64,000 bases of DNA from Lysinibacillus sp. OF-1 (GTDB taxonomy: Bacteria > Bacillota > Bacilli > Bacillales_A > Planococcaceae): NCBI RefSeq assembly GCF_028356935.1, contig NZ_CP102798.1, forward strand, positions 1,922,001 to 1,986,000, in the 5' to 3' direction. The position numbers and the translations under genes were made by a program. The notes beneath the pieces are model-generated. The model searched no databases, was not told the origin of the DNA, and was given only the letters and a program-made list of their open reading frames with translations. How positions within the stretch are numbered: position 1 is the stretch's first letter; each line of letters starts with the position of its first letter. This document shows, one piece after another, positions 33,066 through 41,437 of the stretch.

Positions 33066-33319
33066 CGCGACAACAATTGATTCAGAGCATCTATGATATT
33101 ATGGAAAATTCATTAGAGTTGCCGACACTGTCTTCTTTCAATGAAGATGCCCGATTAAATGAGGATTTGTATATGGATTCCATTATGGTCCTTCAACTGA
33201 TTCTTCATATAGAGCTGGATCTTGGCATTGCCATCCCCGATGAGGTTCTCGTTCCTAAAGATTTCAAAACAGTAGGAACATTAGCAAGCTTTTTAGAAAA
33301 ACAGCAAAAGGTAGAATAA
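33062..33319 (+). CDS. asbD: Aryl carrier protein AsbD
   Basis: 85 residues, acidic. The phosphopantetheine attachment site is MDSIMVLQL with Ser40; DLYMDS replaces the common GxDS. It carries the 3,4-dihydroxybenzoyl group for transfer to spermidine. Overlaps asbC by 4 bases (ATGA). Confidence 0.9.
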   Translation: MTRQQLIQSIYDIMENSLELPTLSSFNEDARLNEDLYMDSIMVLQLILHIELDLGIAIPDEVLVPKDFKTVGTLASFLEKQQKVE

Positions 33320-33332
33320 TCGGAGGCCAAAA

Positions 33333-34301
33333 ATGATAAAAGTTCATTGTTTTGTAAGCTGTGTTTGTGAGGTTATTAAGAAAACGAAAGGTGTCGATCA
33401 TAGGCCCTACTATTTTGGGGTATGGGACGCTGATTTTGATGTGCTTGATAATGGTGTGCTAACATACCATTCGGATCAAATCGATCATGATTTCTTTCAA
33501 ACATGGTATGAAATGCTCTATGGCATCAAGCTTTACAAATGGTATGACGAAAAGCAGTCTAAACAAGAAAATATAAACAAATTGCTAGGGCTAGTAGAGA
33601 ATAAATCGCCACATCAACATGTGATGGTGATGCTGGATTTATCGATGCTGCCAGAGCGAGAGAATAAATTTCATCAACGTCCATTCCCTCATTATGTGAT
33701 GCTAGAATCGACCGAAAATGAAGAAGAGTGGTTTATGTATGACCCTGATTTTCGCTGGGAAGGAATTTTACCGAAGGAGCGAATTTTAGCTGCAATCCAA
33801 GAGCCAACTGTCAAAGGTGGCTATTACTTTGATTCTGAGACGATTATTGCTCCTACTACAGAGACGGTTGAAGCCTATTTTAATACATGCATCAAGCTTG
33901 ATTGTAATCCGTTGACAGATGCCGTTACCGAAATTATGAAAAAGTCTATCGCAGGAAAAGAACGTCTGTCAAAACTACCGACGGCCTTAAAGCAATTGCC
34001 AGTTATCGCGATTAGAAAGTATGCATATGAGCATGCATTTGCATTTTTTTGGGAAGCACTTGGGCGAGAAGAGGAAGGCTTTGACACATGGTGTGATGAA
34101 ATTGAGCGTCTAGTGACTGGCTATACAACGATTCAGTATCGAGCGATGAAGCTGGCGATGACGCAAGATTTGTTATTGGTGGAAAATATTTTTGTGAAGT
34201 TAGAAGAACAAAATCAGCTTGAGTTCAAAATCAAGCAAGGATTACAAGAATGTTTTCAAGCATGGTTAACATTACAGCACAAGAAAGAGGTCATGTTATG
34301 A
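33333..34301 (+). CDS. asbE: Petrobactin acyltransferase-like protein AsbE
   Basis: 322 residues matching AsbE in position and length. It begins KVHCFVSCVCEVIKKTKGVD, reminiscent of butirosin BtrH-like acyl-ACP:amine transferases with an N-terminal Cys/His site, and contains PFPHYVMLESTENEEEWFMY. It transfers the dihydroxybenzoyl group from AsbD to a primary amine of spermidine. CGGAGG precedes the ATG. Confidence 0.87.
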   Translation: MIKVHCFVSCVCEVIKKTKGVDHRPYYFGVWDADFDVLDNGVLTYHSDQIDHDFFQTWYEMLYGIKLYKWYDEKQSKQENINKLLGLVENKSPHQHVMVMLDLSMLPERENKFHQRPFPHYVMLESTENEEEWFMYDPDFRWEGILPKERILAAIQEPTVKGGYYFDSETIIAPTTETVEAYFNTCIKLDCNPLTDAVTEIMKKSIAGKERLSKLPTALKQLPVIAIRKYAYEHAFAFFWEALGREEEGFDTWCDEIERLVTGYTTIQYRAMKLAMTQDLLLVENIFVKLEEQNQLEFKIKQGLQECFQAWLTLQHKKEVML

Positions 34302-35122
34302 AACTATCAATTTGTACAATCTCATTTCGGCACCATCTCCACTCGATGGAGCAATTAGCTCAATTTGCTAAAACACAAGGTTTTCAAGGAATCGAGCTCT
34401 GGGGCATTCATGCAAAGAACTTGGCAGATGAACCTCATTATGGAGCAGATTGGCTAAGCTCCTACGGTTTGGAAACAAGCATGCTTAGTGATTATTTGCC
34501 ATTAGATGCACCCGTTTCGGAGATGATGGCTGAAACAGAAAGATTATCTGCACTTGCCAAGCGCTGGGGAACAAATAAAATTCGTACATTTGTAGGAAGG
34601 CAAGGCAGCTCAGACACGAGTAAGAAAGAAAGGGCAGAACTTATTGTCAGACTTACAATGCTCTGTGATTATCTTGAGTCACAAGGACAAAATTTGCTGG
34701 TAGAAACTCATCCAAATACATTAACAGATAACCTACCTTCAACCATGCAGTTACTTGAAGAAACGAATCACTCCAGCCTACGAGTGAACTTTGACGTTTT
34801 ACATATATGGGAATCAGGAATGAACCCGATTGTCGCCATGAAGCAACTACGTCCTTATATCTCACATTTTCACTTTAAAAATATTGCCTCACGTGCTCAA
34901 CTAGATGTTTTTTCACCAAACAATGTGTATGCGGCAGCAGGGTCTAGGGAAGGAATGGTTCCTTTGTTTGAAGGTGCTATTGATTATGGTGAATTCCTAG
35001 CAGAAGCAGTTTCAACGATGGAGGTAGATGCATCATTGGAATGGTTTGGATCGAATGTGATGAGCGTATTAGCAAAAGATAGTCAAGAGGTTAAGAAGGC
35101 GTTGCAGTTGGTGCAAATATAG
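34298..35122 (+). CDS. asbF: 3-dehydroshikimate dehydratase AsbF
   Basis: 274 residues from the ATG that overlaps the asbE stop (ATGA). A xylose-isomerase-like TIM barrel: GFQGIELWGIH, LLVETHPNTL, SLRVNFDVLHIW, YISHFHFKNI, with Glu and His metal ligands visible. It dehydrates 3-dehydroshikimate to 3,4-dihydroxybenzoate, the catechol of petrobactin. Last gene of the operon. Confidence 0.92.
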   Translation: MKLSICTISFRHHLHSMEQLAQFAKTQGFQGIELWGIHAKNLADEPHYGADWLSSYGLETSMLSDYLPLDAPVSEMMAETERLSALAKRWGTNKIRTFVGRQGSSDTSKKERAELIVRLTMLCDYLESQGQNLLVETHPNTLTDNLPSTMQLLEETNHSSLRVNFDVLHIWESGMNPIVAMKQLRPYISHFHFKNIASRAQLDVFSPNNVYAAAGSREGMVPLFEGAIDYGEFLAEAVSTMEVDASLEWFGSNVMSVLAKDSQEVKKALQLVQI

Positions 35123-35332
35123 TGTAAGGCTGTTTATACCCAGCAATGATGATGGGGTATATGGCTGCTGAGTTGGTTAAATCACAGCCGCCTAATTCCG
35201 TCAAATATTCAAGAAGCTAAACGAAATCGATTGGCTTGCATCAACCATTTGAAGGGTCCTTTTAGTTCATAGATTTTAATAAGTGATATTTTTAATTGTT
35301 TAAAGTAAAATAGTAGTAAGGTATTCACCATC

Positions 35333-35370
35333 AACTCAACTAATCTGATTAGTTGAGTTTTATGTTTTTA
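35333..35370 (+). terminator. Terminator of the asb operon
   Basis: A 27-base palindrome, AACTCAACTAATC-T-GATTAGTTGAGTT, followed by TTATGTTTTTA. The 200 bases between asbF and this site show no gene. Confidence 0.85.
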
Positions 35371-35412
35371 TAGAAAAGCTACGAAACTATTTTAAAGAAG
35401 ATGTGATGATCA

Positions 35413-37542
35413 ATGGGGAAAATCGCCATTTTAGCAGAGAAGCCATCTCAAGCAAGGGCTTATGCAGATGCATTTAAAATAAAGAAAAAAGAGAAAACAT
35501 TTATTGAACTGGAACCTTGTTCAACTTTTCCTAATGGTGCAGTCATTACCTGGGCAGTGGGTCATCTTGTTGAATTAAAGGAACCAAAAGAATATCAGAA
35601 GGAATGGGAGAAATGGTCACTGGGATCATTACCGATCATTCCACAAAAATTTGAAGACAAAGTTGTTTCTAAAATGTATACACAATTTCATGCAGTCAAA
35701 AAAATCTTTAATGATCCGCAAGTAACCATGATTTATAATGGCTGCGATAGTGAACGTGAGGGTTCAAATATCTTCTACTCCCTTTTAAAAATGACGAAAG
35801 TCAACAAGCCTGTTAAACGATTATGGATCAATTCATTAGAGGTTGAGGAAATTCGAAAAGGTTTTAATCATATGCAAAGTAATGAGCGTGATTTGCTCAT
35901 GTACCAAGAAGCAAAAACACGTCAAATTAGCGATTGGTTAGTAGGGATGAACTGTAGTCGCCTCTATACGCTACTTTTACAAAAAAAGGGCTTTAGGGGC
36001 AGTATCTCCATCGGACGTGTGCAATCACCAACCGTCTATTTAATTTATAAAAGACAGCAGGAAATCGAACATTTCAAGCCTGAAAAATTTTATGAAATTG
36101 AAGGGGTTTTCAAAGCACAAAATGGTATATATAAAGGGAAGGCAAATTTAAAAACGAAAGAGCGTGCAGAGGCTGTGCAATTATTGCAACAGCATGGGAT
36201 TGAACCGCTGGATACGGGTCTAATTACAAGTATAACGAATAAAAAGAAGCGGATCGCACCACCTAAACTACATGCGTTATCAACATTACAAGCTGCTGCC
36301 AATAAGCGTTGGAAATACAGTCCATCGCATGTGTTGAAACTTACGCAATCACTTTATGAGAAAAAGCTCGTTTCTTATCCACGTACTGATTCTCAGCTCA
36401 TTACACATCATGAGTTTGCCTATTTAAATGACTCATTGGCCAACTATCAGCAGCTCGTGGGAAAGTCATTTCATGCAATCAACCGTGGGAATAACAAACG
36501 CTACGTCGATAGTGCCAACGTTGGGGAGCACTATGCTATTATCCCAACGAAAAAAGTGCCGACAGAAAAAGCGTTACAATCCATGAATGCGGATGAACGA
36601 AATATTTATTTTGAAATCGTCAATACGACACTCGCTATGTTTCACCAAGATTATCAATACGACGAAAAAACGATCATAACGAATGTCAAAAACGTTGCGT
36701 TTAAAACGGTAGGGAAAACAGAGCTTGTAAAAGGTTGGAAAGAATTGTTTTCAAATGAGAAAGAGTTGCAGGAGCGTGAAGAGTCGTTACCTGTTGTTTT
36801 CCAAGATGAGATGGTACAAAGTAAGGTTTCTATTTTAGAAGGCACGACAACGGCTCCTAAGCCTTATACAGAAGGTCAACTCATTACGATGATGAAAACA
36901 TGTGGTAAATCGGTTGAGGATGAAGAGGAAATCGAGGTGCTGAAGTCGATTGAAGGTATTGGGACGGAAGCAACTCGTAGTGGCATTATCGAGACGATTA
37001 AAAAGCATGGATTTATTGAAGTACGAAAAAATATCGTGAGTATTACGCCTAAGGGTGCGCTTTTATGTCGATCAATTGAAGGAACATTACTGTCAAGTCC
37101 ATCGATGACGGCAAAATGGGAAATTTATTTACATAAAATTGGTCATGGAGAAGGGTCAGCCAAACATTTCATTGAAAGCATAGGCAAGTTTATTAATCAA
37201 TTAATAGCGGAAGTGCCTAAACAGTTAGAGTCACTTACAATTGAAGCGGAGCAGTTTAAACCAGCTGTTGTGAAAGATATTGTGATGTGTCCGACATGTA
37301 AAGTAGGAAAAATAGGTTTGCGTAAAAGTTTTTACGGTTGTTCGAATTATAAAAATGGTTGTAAGCAAACGTTTCCAGGAAGGCTATTAGGAAAAAAACT
37401 AACGGAGAAGAATATTCATGATTTATGTAAGATTGGTAAAACAGCTGTGATGAAAGGGTTTAAATCAAAGAGTGGCAAACAATTTAATGCGTCACTCCGT
37501 TTGGTAGAAGGGAAAATTGAATTTGAGTTTAATGAAAAGTAA
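35413..37542 (+). CDS. topB: DNA topoisomerase III (TopB)
   Basis: 709 residues. The N-terminal TOPRIM domain starts KIAILAEKPSQARAYADAF and continues NGCDSEREGSNIF (acidic metal triad). The active-site tyrosine is in VSYPRTDSQ (Tyr322). The C-terminal end carries a zinc ribbon (CPTCKVGKIGLRKSFYGCSN, then C). A type IA topoisomerase that decatenates DNA. Length is normal. The start codon has only a weak purine-rich site (GAAGATG). Monocistronic with a terminator downstream. Confidence 0.95.
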   Translation: MGKIAILAEKPSQARAYADAFKIKKKEKTFIELEPCSTFPNGAVITWAVGHLVELKEPKEYQKEWEKWSLGSLPIIPQKFEDKVVSKMYTQFHAVKKIFNDPQVTMIYNGCDSEREGSNIFYSLLKMTKVNKPVKRLWINSLEVEEIRKGFNHMQSNERDLLMYQEAKTRQISDWLVGMNCSRLYTLLLQKKGFRGSISIGRVQSPTVYLIYKRQQEIEHFKPEKFYEIEGVFKAQNGIYKGKANLKTKERAEAVQLLQQHGIEPLDTGLITSITNKKKRIAPPKLHALSTLQAAANKRWKYSPSHVLKLTQSLYEKKLVSYPRTDSQLITHHEFAYLNDSLANYQQLVGKSFHAINRGNNKRYVDSANVGEHYAIIPTKKVPTEKALQSMNADERNIYFEIVNTTLAMFHQDYQYDEKTIITNVKNVAFKTVGKTELVKGWKELFSNEKELQEREESLPVVFQDEMVQSKVSILEGTTTAPKPYTEGQLITMMKTCGKSVEDEEEIEVLKSIEGIGTEATRSGIIETIKKHGFIEVRKNIVSITPKGALLCRSIEGTLLSSPSMTAKWEIYLHKIGHGEGSAKHFIESIGKFINQLIAEVPKQLESLTIEAEQFKPAVVKDIVMCPTCKVGKIGLRKSFYGCSNYKNGCKQTFPGRLLGKKLTEKNIHDLCKIGKTAVMKGFKSKSGKQFNASLRLVEGKIEFEFNEK

Positions 37543-37647
37543 AGCGGGGGAGCTTTATGATCTATGGTGCAAAAAAACTGATCAATTGAATTCATTTTAT
37601 AGCTTTTGCTAACGGTCTTATGTGGATCGAGCAATATAGACAGAAAA

Positions 37648-37683
37648 CCCGAGCTAGTCAAATCATATAGTTCGGGATTTTTT
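37648..37683 (+). terminator. Rho-independent terminator
   Basis: Stem CCCGAGCTA/TAGTTCGGG (one G-T pair) followed by ATTTTTT. It may also serve the converging WYL gene. Confidence 0.85.
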
Positions 37684-37688
37684 ATGGG

Positions 37689-38636
37689 CTAATGTGAGGT
37701 TAATTTTTGATAGTGATGAAGGAGATTCTCTACTTGGTCTTGGATTATTTGTTGTAATGCTTTGGGCTTCACGGAGATAATATGCTGACCATACCTCATA
37801 AAATAATTGCCGATAAATGTTTCTTCTCCTGGGTTGTAAAAGCCCTTAATTACAGTTTTATCATCCATTTCTAGTGTCATAGAAGGGTAATGTTCTTTAT
37901 AAAAAATATCCTTTGCCTGTGCTGAAATTTCTACCTCAAATGCAATACGTTTCTTTGGTTGATCCATTTCTAATGACCGATTGATTAGTGCGTCTAGAGA
38001 AAAGTGCATGCTACTATCTATTACTTCAATGGACGTTATTTTATCACATCTGAAAACCTTCACTTTCTTCGTATCCACTTCTATGCCAGTTACATACCAT
38101 TGCCCAAATTTAGCAGATATTTTGAAAAATTGAACATGGTAATCTTTTGGCTCATTATTTTTTTGATATTGAAATTGACAGCTATATTCATGAAGAATAC
38201 TCATTAAAATCTTATCTAAAAAAAGACTAATATGATGATGCTGGTTAGCTTCAAATTGCAGGACTTTTTTCATTTGATGCATCTGTTCTACTTGATGTTT
38301 AGACAGACAGCTTTCAAATTTTTCATTTAATTGATTAACACTTAGATGAAAAGGTGTTGATTGGTAAGATTCTAATGTGAGCATAGCAAAGTACAAAGCA
38401 TACACCTCATCCAATGTAAAAATAATAGGGGACAATAGCCTGTTTTTTAAGATGCCATACCGTCCATGTCTTCCATGCTCGGCAAAAATCGGCATGCCTA
38501 ATTGCTCTAAAGAATGAACATCACGTAGCGCTGTACTTTTAGAAATGCTGTAGGTAGTCATTAAATCTGTTAAATTAAAAAATTCCCGACCATTTAAGTA
38601 TCTGATCATATCATTAAGTCGTTCTGATTTTTTCAT
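37689..38636 (-). CDS. YafY-type HTH/WYL transcriptional regulator
   Basis: 315 residues; ATG chosen 6 bases after AAGGAG. The N-terminus is an HTH_11 winged helix (RLNDMIRYLNGREFFNLTDL, SKSTALRDVHSLEQLGMPIF, EHGRHGRYGI). The middle (QFFKISAKFGQWYVTGIEVD) is a WYL-like ligand-binding domain, and the C-terminus matches the WCX extension. Such proteins sense small ligands or nucleic acids and often control the divergent neighbour, here the VOC protein gene. Confidence 0.85.
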   Translation of the reverse strand: MKKSERLNDMIRYLNGREFFNLTDLMTTYSISKSTALRDVHSLEQLGMPIFAEHGRHGRYGILKNRLLSPIIFTLDEVYALYFAMLTLESYQSTPFHLSVNQLNEKFESCLSKHQVEQMHQMKKVLQFEANQHHHISLFLDKILMSILHEYSCQFQYQKNNEPKDYHVQFFKISAKFGQWYVTGIEVDTKKVKVFRCDKITSIEVIDSSMHFSLDALINRSLEMDQPKKRIAFEVEISAQAKDIFYKEHYPSMTLEMDDKTVIKGFYNPGEETFIGNYFMRYGQHIISVKPKALQQIIQDQVENLLHHYQKLTSH

Positions 38637-38689
38637 GGTCATCTCCTTAAAAGGTGTCATGTTTTGATACCTTTATATTCTAAAATAAG

Positions 38690-38723
38690 AGTTAGGTAAT
38701 ATCAATGGAGTTATTATCTAACT
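38690..38723. promoter_or_regulatory. Inverted repeat between divergent WYL and VOC genes
   Basis: AGTTAG-g-TAATA and TTATTA-t-CTAACT arms around a 9-base centre, 25 bases before the VOC start. A plausible operator for the divergent WYL regulator. Confidence 0.5.
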
Positions 38724-38747
38724 ATTTTATTAAGGGAGATTGATACG

Positions 38748-39206
38748 ATGAGTGCCACACTTGAAGTCGCTATTTTTTTATCCATGAACGGAAAGGCAAA
38801 AGAAGCTGTCCAATTTTACAAAGAACATTTGAATGCGGAGGAACTGTTGCTTGTGACATATGAGGATATGGCAAAACGTGACAAGACAATGCGTCTTACA
38901 GAAGAAAATAAACAGCATATAGCACATGCTGTTTTATTAATTGGCAAAACAAAGCTAATGCTAGCAGAAGCTACAATGGATGTTACGGAACACTATGTAG
39001 TAGGAAACCATTCCTCATTATGTATACAGAGCGCAGACCTAGAAGAAATGGATCATTTTTACAAGAGCTTAACGTCAGATGAAAGAGTAAGAATCATTGT
39101 TCCGTTATCCAGTAATGTTTTTAGTAAAGCTTATGGCATTATCGAAGACCCGTTCGGCATTCAAATACAATTAATGTTTGATGAAAGATTACTAAATGGC
39201 GCATAG
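38748..39206 (+). CDS. VOC/PhnB-like glyoxalase-fold protein
   Basis: 152 residues. The PhnB-type pattern is clear: FLSMNGKAKEAVQFYKEHLN, then HSSLCIQSADLEEMDHFYKS, then FSKAYGIIEDPFGIQIQLMF. These are the two beta-alpha-beta-beta-beta modules of the vicinal oxygen chelate fold. Usually annotated as resistance or demethylase-like, without proven function. AAGGGAG precedes the ATG. Confidence 0.85.
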   Translation: MSATLEVAIFLSMNGKAKEAVQFYKEHLNAEELLLVTYEDMAKRDKTMRLTEENKQHIAHAVLLIGKTKLMLAEATMDVTEHYVVGNHSSLCIQSADLEEMDHFYKSLTSDERVRIIVPLSSNVFSKAYGIIEDPFGIQIQLMFDERLLNGA

Positions 39207-39214
39207 GTAAGTCC

Positions 39215-39249
39215 TTTGGGTATGGGCTTAACCTATACCCAAATCTTCT
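39215..39249. terminator. Terminator between VOC and TetR genes
   Basis: Stem TTTGGGTATGG/CTATACCCAAA with an 8-base loop (GCTTAACC), followed by TCTTCTTT. Shared by converging genes. Confidence 0.8.
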
Positions 39250-39861
39250 TTACTTTTCAAAGGGATTGTCAATATAAGGCCCTTTAATGGTAATACGCAT
39301 GAGCTGGGTCGCCATAAATTTTGGTGTATACGGCATATCATGTTCCAACCACCAAACAATCACTTCAAGAAAGGCAGCGGCATAAAACCGTACAGCCATC
39401 TCACGGGGCACTGTTAGCTTTTGATCGTTAGGCTCCATAATTTGAATGCCACTTGAGACGAAATTGATAATAATGTTTTTCAAACCATCAGAGAAATAAG
39501 GGATATTCTTTTCCGTGAGATAAACCTTATAAAGCTTACTATTCAGCGCTATTTGTTCAAATAAATGCATAAATGTCTCGTGAGGCTGATCATAATTTGG
39601 TAATAAATCAAAATCCTTCTTCTCCTCAAAGTTTGGACGAATACTACTGACAAGCTCATGCAAAGTTTCTTCTGAGCTTTGATAGAGAAGGTCCAGCTTA
39701 TCACGGTAATGTAAATAAAAAGTGGCACGATTTAATGTGGCTCGTTGTGTAATATCTTGAACTGTAATCTTCTCATAGCCTTGTTCATCAATTAATTCCA
39801 CCAGCGCATCTCTTAATAATTGGCGTGTTCGGATGACGCGGGGGTCCATTTTTTTCGACAT
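39250..39861 (-). CDS. TetR/AcrR family repressor
   Basis: 203 residues. HTH: RQLLRDALVELIDEQGYEKI, then VQDITQRATLNRATFYLHYR, then DKLDLLY. The C-terminal domain is of the type that binds hydrophobic ligands. Divergent from the SDR gene, with a 13-bp palindromic site between them, so it likely represses the SDR and itself. Confidence 0.88.
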   Translation of the reverse strand: MSKKMDPRVIRTRQLLRDALVELIDEQGYEKITVQDITQRATLNRATFYLHYRDKLDLLYQSSEETLHELVSSIRPNFEEKKDFDLLPNYDQPHETFMHLFEQIALNSKLYKVYLTEKNIPYFSDGLKNIIINFVSSGIQIMEPNDQKLTVPREMAVRFYAAAFLEVIVWWLEHDMPYTPKFMATQLMRITIKGPYIDNPFEK

Positions 39862-39984
39862 TTTTATGCTCCTTGTATCAAATTTTCTATTTAAACAACA
39901 GATTTATTGTGAATGTTGTGTAAGCATCATAACAGGTTTTTGTGTTGTTTGCCCTTTTTAAATAGCGAGTTATAATTATATTAA

Positions 39985-39997
39985 CGACACGGTGTCG
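39985..39997. promoter_or_regulatory. Palindromic operator, probable TetR site
   Basis: CGACAC-G-GTGTCG, perfect, directly after a TATAAT at 39971-39976, upstream of the SDR gene. Its position would block transcription of the SDR gene. Confidence 0.65.
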
Positions 39998-40002
39998 ATA
40001 AT

Positions 40003-40014
40003 ACAACTAGTTGT
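40003..40014. promoter_or_regulatory. Second palindrome upstream of the SDR gene
   Basis: ACAACTAGTTGT, a perfect 12-bp palindrome 5 bases after the first. Could be a second operator or part of a composite site. Confidence 0.45.
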
Positions 40015-40064
40015 TAACGTGTTCATGAATTGTTCATTTATATAGAAGGAAGGAAGTTTTTATT

Positions 40065-40817
40065 ATGGGTCGTTTAAATGGAAAAGTAGCAATTATTACA
40101 GGAGCAGCGATGGGGATGGGTGCATCCGAAGCAAAATTATTCGCACAAGAAGGCGCAAAGGTAATTGCAACAGATGTGCAAATCGAGCCATTGCATAACT
40201 TAGTTAAAGAAATTAAAGAAAATGGTGGAGAGATTATGGGGCTTTCACATAATGTCACTTCAGAAGACGAGTGGAAAGCAGTAATTGCGGAGGCTGTAAA
40301 GGCTTACGGCAAAGTCGATATTCTTGTCAACAATGCAGGCGTTTCATCACCAAAAACGATGGCTGACATGGAAATGGCTGAATGGAATAAAATTATGGAT
40401 ATCAACCTGAATGGCTGTGTTATTGGTATGAAATACGTGATTCCTGAAATGCAAAAAGCGGGCGGCGGTTCAATCATTAATATTTCTTCCATTGGCGGAA
40501 TCGTTGGGATGGCTGGTACAAGCCCCTATACAGCAGCAAAAGGTGCGCTGCGTGTACTTTCTAAATCGGCTGCTATCGAATACGGCAAAGACAAAATTCG
40601 CGTGAATTCTGTGCACCCAGGCATTATCGTCACACCGATGACAGCACCGACAATGGTAGAGGGAGGCGCACTACCATTCTATCAAACTTACACACAACTA
40701 CCATATTTCGGTGAACCGGAAGATGTAGCCTATGGTGTAGTCTTCCTAGCATCTGACGAATCTCGTTTCATGACAGGCGCAGAGCTAGTGATCGATGGTG
40801 GCTGGACAGCCATGTAA
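40065..40817 (+). CDS. SDR family oxidoreductase
   Basis: 250 residues, classical short-chain dehydrogenase. The NAD(P) motif is TGAAMGMG, followed by NNAGVSSP, then the active-site Ser (NISSIGG) and YTAAK, then RVNSVHPG and a C-terminal ELVIDGGWTAM. Related to glucose or 3-alpha-hydroxysteroid dehydrogenase-like enzymes; substrate unknown. AAGGAAGG precedes the ATG. Controlled by the divergent TetR protein, by inference from the palindromes. Confidence 0.92.
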   Translation: MGRLNGKVAIITGAAMGMGASEAKLFAQEGAKVIATDVQIEPLHNLVKEIKENGGEIMGLSHNVTSEDEWKAVIAEAVKAYGKVDILVNNAGVSSPKTMADMEMAEWNKIMDINLNGCVIGMKYVIPEMQKAGGGSIINISSIGGIVGMAGTSPYTAAKGALRVLSKSAAIEYGKDKIRVNSVHPGIIVTPMTAPTMVEGGALPFYQTYTQLPYFGEPEDVAYGVVFLASDESRFMTGAELVIDGGWTAM

Positions 40818-40833
40818 TCCAATAGCACAAGTA

Positions 40834-40871
40834 AAACTAGGCATCACATAACGTGAGCCTAGTTTTTTTAT
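40834..40871 (+). terminator. Rho-independent terminator
   Basis: AAACTAGGC/GCCTAGTTT with an inner TCAC/GTGA stem and a run of Ts. Confidence 0.9.
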
Positions 40872-40942
40872 GTAGAGGAAGGCGGCTGCTCACGAAAGAG
40901 TGTTGCATCCAAGCAATTGAGCGAGAACTTCTATGATTAATA

Positions 40943-41047
40943 GAATACTCGCGGAAGGAAGAGAAATACTCGCGGAAGGAAGAGGGATACTCGCGGAGGG
41001 AAGATGAATACTCGCGGAAGGAGGAGGAATACTCGTGGAAGGGCAGG
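40943..41047 (+). repeat. 21-bp tandem array (five units)
   Basis: Five contiguous 21-base units of the type GAATACTCGCGGAAGGAAGA(G), at 40943, 40964, 40985, 41006 and 41027, differing at one to five positions each. Weaker 21-base-phased matches flank both sides (about 40901-41110). A frame without stops exists on the minus strand but has no ribosome site. Same period as the array at 20281. Confidence 0.9.
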
Positions 41048-41346
41048 AAACTCTGTGAATGAGCGATAACGCCCTTGAAATCAAGCGTTAGAACTCTGCT
41101 CAAGTCGCCTTTTTTACATACAAAATAGCACAAACATAGTGGCTGTTTGTGCATATCATAGTTGGAGTAAGCGTTTTCTTCATTATATAGAAGAAAGTCA
41201 AAATGGAAAATTTCACGAATATGTGAATGTCACGAAAAAAAATTCATAAAAACCTTAACTATTTCATGCGAAATCCGTATAATAAATCAAACAGTACGAA
41301 AATTGTCCATATTTCTCGATAAATTGCGTGAATTTTTTAAATTGTA

Positions 41347-41382
41347 TTGACGTAGGAAACGATAATTTGTACACTGTGTACA
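41347..41382 (+). promoter_or_regulatory. Promoter with perfect 15-bp operator over the -10 box
   Basis: TTGACG, 17 bases, TACACT forms a plausible sigma-A promoter. TGTACAC-T-GTGTACA (41368-41382) is a perfect 7-1-7 palindrome covering the -10 region and start site, 56 bases before the aspartate kinase ATG. No lysine riboswitch or T-box is visible in the leader. Confidence 0.65.
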
Positions 41383-41437
41383 TTCAATTGTTTTTTGGAG
41401 GAATACAATTAATTTGAAAAGTTAGGATTTGATAGAT

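Noticed and set aside
40943..41047. CRISPR array
   Set aside because: Units are contiguous 21-mers without unique spacers, and no cas genes are nearby.
40837..41154. Minus-strand 105-codon frame with SSFREY repeats
   Set aside because: It is a by-product of the 21-bp array (divisible by 3, hence no stops), runs through a terminator and has no ribosome site.
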